Shown here one piece after another: positions 62,017 to 64,000 of a stretch of DNA of 64,000 bases (the first letter of the stretch is position 1; each line of letters starts with the position of its first letter). Below the pieces are notes generated by a model, which worked only from the letters and a program-made list of their open reading frames with translations, ran no database searches and had not been told where the DNA came from. The DNA is taken from assembly GCA_963817335.1 (NCBI GenBank), contig CAWFNX010000005.1, positions 1,674,001 through 1,738,000 on the forward strand. Reading direction: 5' to 3'. The DNA comes from AV40 sp963817335. GTDB taxonomy: Bacteria; Verrucomicrobiota; Verrucomicrobiia; Chthoniobacterales; UBA10450. The translations under genes and the position numbers were made by a program.

Positions 62017-62388
62017 ATGGAACCAGCGTTCAGAATTTTGGCAGTGGATGATAATCCGTCGATTGCAACTTCGATGCCGTTTATTTTTGGTGCCCCATTT
62101 TATGAGGTAACCAGCGCAACTGACGGCGATGACGCGCTGGCAAAATTGGAGGCAAACCCGAATGGGTACGATGTGATTATCGTCGATCAAAAAATGCCAC
62201 GATTGAACGGGGTGGAACTGGTGCAGAGAATCAAAGAACGAGGCATCACGGGCAAGATTCTCGTTTTGTCAGCCCACCTTTCAGCAGAAATTCGAGACGC
62301 TTACGAACAGATGGGTGTGCAGGTCGTAATGGAGAAACCTTTCGACGTTGCGGAACTGCGTTCCGCCGTGAATGGGCCTGCGGCCTAA
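62017..62388 (+). CDS. Cassette gene: single-domain response regulator
   Basis: 123 residues from ATG 62017. It is a receiver domain with DDNPS (N-terminal acidic pair), the phospho-acceptor Asp in DVIIVDQKMPRL, Ser (VLSAHLS) and Lys (VVMEKPFD). No output domain. It ends with a stop that overlaps the attC-like box at 62383. It differs clearly from the one at 19188. Confidence 0.85.
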   Translation: MEPAFRILAVDDNPSIATSMPFIFGAPFYEVTSATDGDDALAKLEANPNGYDVIIVDQKMPRLNGVELVQRIKERGITGKILVLSAHLSAEIRDAYEQMGVQVVMEKPFDVAELRSAVNGPAA

Positions 62389-62456
62389 AGCCGAGACATC
62401 ACTAAAAATAAGATTTTTTGTGTGCGTATTTTGTGCGCGAGCAAGATTCGTTAGGC
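62383..62456 (+). other. Weak attC-like site 7
   Basis: From GCCTAAA (62383) to GTTAGGC (62450-62456), 74 bases. The L-box pairing is weak. The placement, with the stop of the regulator gene in the first box, is that of a cassette boundary. Assignment by context. Confidence 0.5.
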
Positions 62457-62732
62457 CAAACGCTGCGACTGCAACGATCGCGTGTCGAGCAACCGTTTTT
62501 TGAACACAGCAGGGGCCCGGACAAAAGGGTTGTAATCTACATGAGGCTATATCCTACATGTCAAATGGCTCGACATTTGTTAGGCAACTTAGTAGGAACA
62601 GCGCCTAATCCGAATCGGCGAGCCGTTCCGGCGCAAGGTTGCAGCGGGTCATCTGCTGAAATGACTTTTCCCTTCGGGCTAAACCAAAGAAGCCAACGTA
62701 CAAGAAATTCGATCATTAAGATCAACCCGCCT
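62457..62732. other. Cassette-type spacer
   Basis: A further R'-like box GTTAGGC at 62579-62585 is preceded by a short arm TGTCGAG..CTCGACA (near 62488 and 62569). Between 62457 and 62732 I see no gene. It may be an ORF-less cassette of about 130 bases and the promoter region of the following gene. Confidence 0.5.
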
Positions 62733-63542
62733 ATGAAACCAATCTCAATAGCCAACTCACTGATTAAAGCGGCACTTTTCCTGCCGGTCGTGCTCGTTAG
62801 TCTGGCCTGCATTGATGTCGCTGCTCAGGTAGTAAGTCCGGTCGAACCGGCGAAAATCGAAGGGCACACCTATGCCGAATGGTCGGAAAGTTTTTGGCAG
62901 TGGACCTTCTCACTGCCGCTCGACCGCAATCCCGCTTATAACGACCAGGTTGATCCGAGCACCGGCCAACACGGCAAAGTCTGGTACCTAGCTAGCCCCG
63001 CAAATGATAACGGGCTAATTCGGACGGTCACGGTTCCAAAGGGCACACTGCTCTTCTTTCCGATGGAAACGGAGGTATACGACAATACCGACTGCGACGG
63101 GATGCAGAGAATTTCAGATGGGGCTTCTGTTGCCGATCTGAGAAGCCTTGTTCAAGCTTACATTGATGTCGTGCACGACGTGAGGATGGAGATCGACGGC
63201 TTCTCGGTACCCGGCCTTTCCGACGCCGCGAACAGTGATTATCGCGTGCAAACTCCATCGCCAAAAGGATTCAGTTACATGATCCCGGGTATGAACAGTG
63301 TTCTCTCTTCTCCTCAAGGAGAGGGAGGAGAGGGGCTGACTTGCTGGACGAGCCCACACGGCGAGCCGATCCATGTGGACGGAAATATCTATCACGCCGT
63401 GGCAGACGGTATCTATATTATGGTGGGACCGTTAGCACCGGGAACCCACACAATTCACGCCCATTCTGAAGGCTTTTTTACCCCTCCCAACGGCGACCCT
63501 TTTGTTTCGGACGTCATCTTTCAGATCACCGTACGGCAGTAG
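62733..63542 (+). CDS. Secreted protein of unknown function, cassette-adjacent
   Basis: 269 residues from ATG 62733. A signal peptide (MKPISIANSLIKAALFLPVVLVSLACIDVAAQ) leads to a domain with EGHTYAEWSESFWQWTFSLPLDRNPAYNDQVDPSTGQHGKVWYLA, NGLIRTVTVPKGTLLFFPMETEVYDNTDCDG, then DGFSVPGLSD.. and GPLAPGTHTIHAHSEGF. The WSE.WWQW.FSxPxxxNP pattern is a conserved secreted family of unknown function. The frame opens upstream, but the ATG matches the signal peptide start. Confidence 0.8.
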   Translation: MKPISIANSLIKAALFLPVVLVSLACIDVAAQVVSPVEPAKIEGHTYAEWSESFWQWTFSLPLDRNPAYNDQVDPSTGQHGKVWYLASPANDNGLIRTVTVPKGTLLFFPMETEVYDNTDCDGMQRISDGASVADLRSLVQAYIDVVHDVRMEIDGFSVPGLSDAANSDYRVQTPSPKGFSYMIPGMNSVLSSPQGEGGEGLTCWTSPHGEPIHVDGNIYHAVADGIYIMVGPLAPGTHTIHAHSEGFFTPPNGDPFVSDVIFQITVRQ

Positions 63543-63571
63543 CAGACTGAGCAACCGTGGTCTTGTTGTTG

Positions 63572-63988
63572 TCACGTTCCACCCGTGACCGTGTAACCTT
63601 CGGCTCTTAAATCGTCGGCCAGTTCCTTTTCCATTTGTGCCGCTGCTTCAAACGGCATTGGGTTTAAATGTTCGTACAACTCCGGCATCAATCGGGCGCC
63701 ATATTTCCGCACAACCCAAGCTGATTTGTATCCGTTCTTGTGATTTTCAAATCGGTGCTCTACGGGAATGCCGGTCATCCCCACATAAACACAAGGTTTG
63801 AGTGGGTCACGTTTTGGATTGAGCCGGAGAATAGAAGGATGTCTGGCGACCGCGTCATTGAGCAAGATCACGTACACGTTATGGTGAAACGTTTGTTCTT
63901 TCGGTTGCCGTTTGCGTCTCTGTTTCAACGTGAACGGGCCGCCAAAATGTAAATTACCCAAGGCGCTATCGATGTTTCGCTGACCCAC
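63572..63988 (-). CDS. GIY-YIG-like nuclease-type protein (start near window edge)
   Basis: 138 residues from GTG 63988. The frame stays open to the window edge, so the true start may lie outside. NVYVILL...PCVYVGMTGIPVEHRFENHKNGYKSAWVVRKYG is the GIY-YIG pattern with a long insert, followed by EAAAQMEKELADDLRAEGYTVTGGT. Such proteins are common in mobile regions. No attC site is evident next to it. Confidence 0.65.
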   Translation of the reverse strand: MGQRNIDSALGNLHFGGPFTLKQRRKRQPKEQTFHHNVYVILLNDAVARHPSILRLNPKRDPLKPCVYVGMTGIPVEHRFENHKNGYKSAWVVRKYGARLMPELYEHLNPMPFEAAAQMEKELADDLRAEGYTVTGGT

Positions 63989-64000
63989 TCGAACGGCTCG

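Overview
The window looks like a chromosomal segment of a free-living, heterotrophic Gram-negative bacterium of the PVC group, most likely a soil Verrucomicrobium (Chthoniobacterales-like). This is inference. It rests on PEP-CTERM and VPDSG-CTERM sorting tails, an autotransporter-type beta-strand-repeat protein, two bactofilins, a DUF5069-like protein, small palindromic and tandem intergenic repeats, and moderately GC-rich codon use. No rRNA, CRISPR array or phage module was seen.

Layout. 1-9.5 kb holds mainly housekeeping and metabolic genes: a TolB/TPR protein cut by the window edge, a sulfotransferase, msrA, pgl, a Nif3-like protein, murJ, a trans-sulfuration enzyme and gdhA. 9.5-16.7 kb is one minus-strand operon for export of small double-glycine-leader peptides: a SurA/PpiC-like protein, a C39-peptidase ABC exporter carrying two cyclic-nucleotide-binding domains, an HlyD adaptor, a sigma-54 activator and three tiny precursor genes. 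16.9-19.6 kb has a fahA pair and a response regulator.

19.7-29.4 kb is an accessory segment bracketed by a truncated and a complete copy of a CAU-anticodon tRNA gene. It carries a GAF protein, a small subtilase, an ECF-like sigma factor, an ABC exporter, two short ORFs, a PEP-CTERM gene interrupted by an in-frame stop and a large Kelch/Ig-like protein. 29.5-45.9 kb returns to core functions: an STT3-like GT-C enzyme, two bactofilins, glnD, an NtrC-type two-component pair, pgi, an S9 peptidase, a hybrid kinase without ATPase domain and icd.

46-53.5 kb encodes surface and exopolysaccharide-type proteins: secreted proteins, a frameshifted beta-strand-repeat protein, a WecG/TagA-type glycosyltransferase and a NodU/CmcH carbamoyltransferase. 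From about 53.5 kb to the end the genes are short, mostly unknown and often secreted. Between 56.87 and 62.59 kb they are separated by inverted-repeat sites with GCCTAAC and GTTAGGC ends, three of them exactly 124 bp long, which I read as integron attC sites. No integrase gene was recognised in the window, so this is a cassette array lacking a visible integrase. Two of its cassettes share a 5' module whose differences are all synonymous, followed by an almost identical non-coding block.

The most notable items are the cassette array, the cyclic-nucleotide-domain peptide exporter with its three precursors, and the tRNA-bracketed island with the subtilase and exporter.
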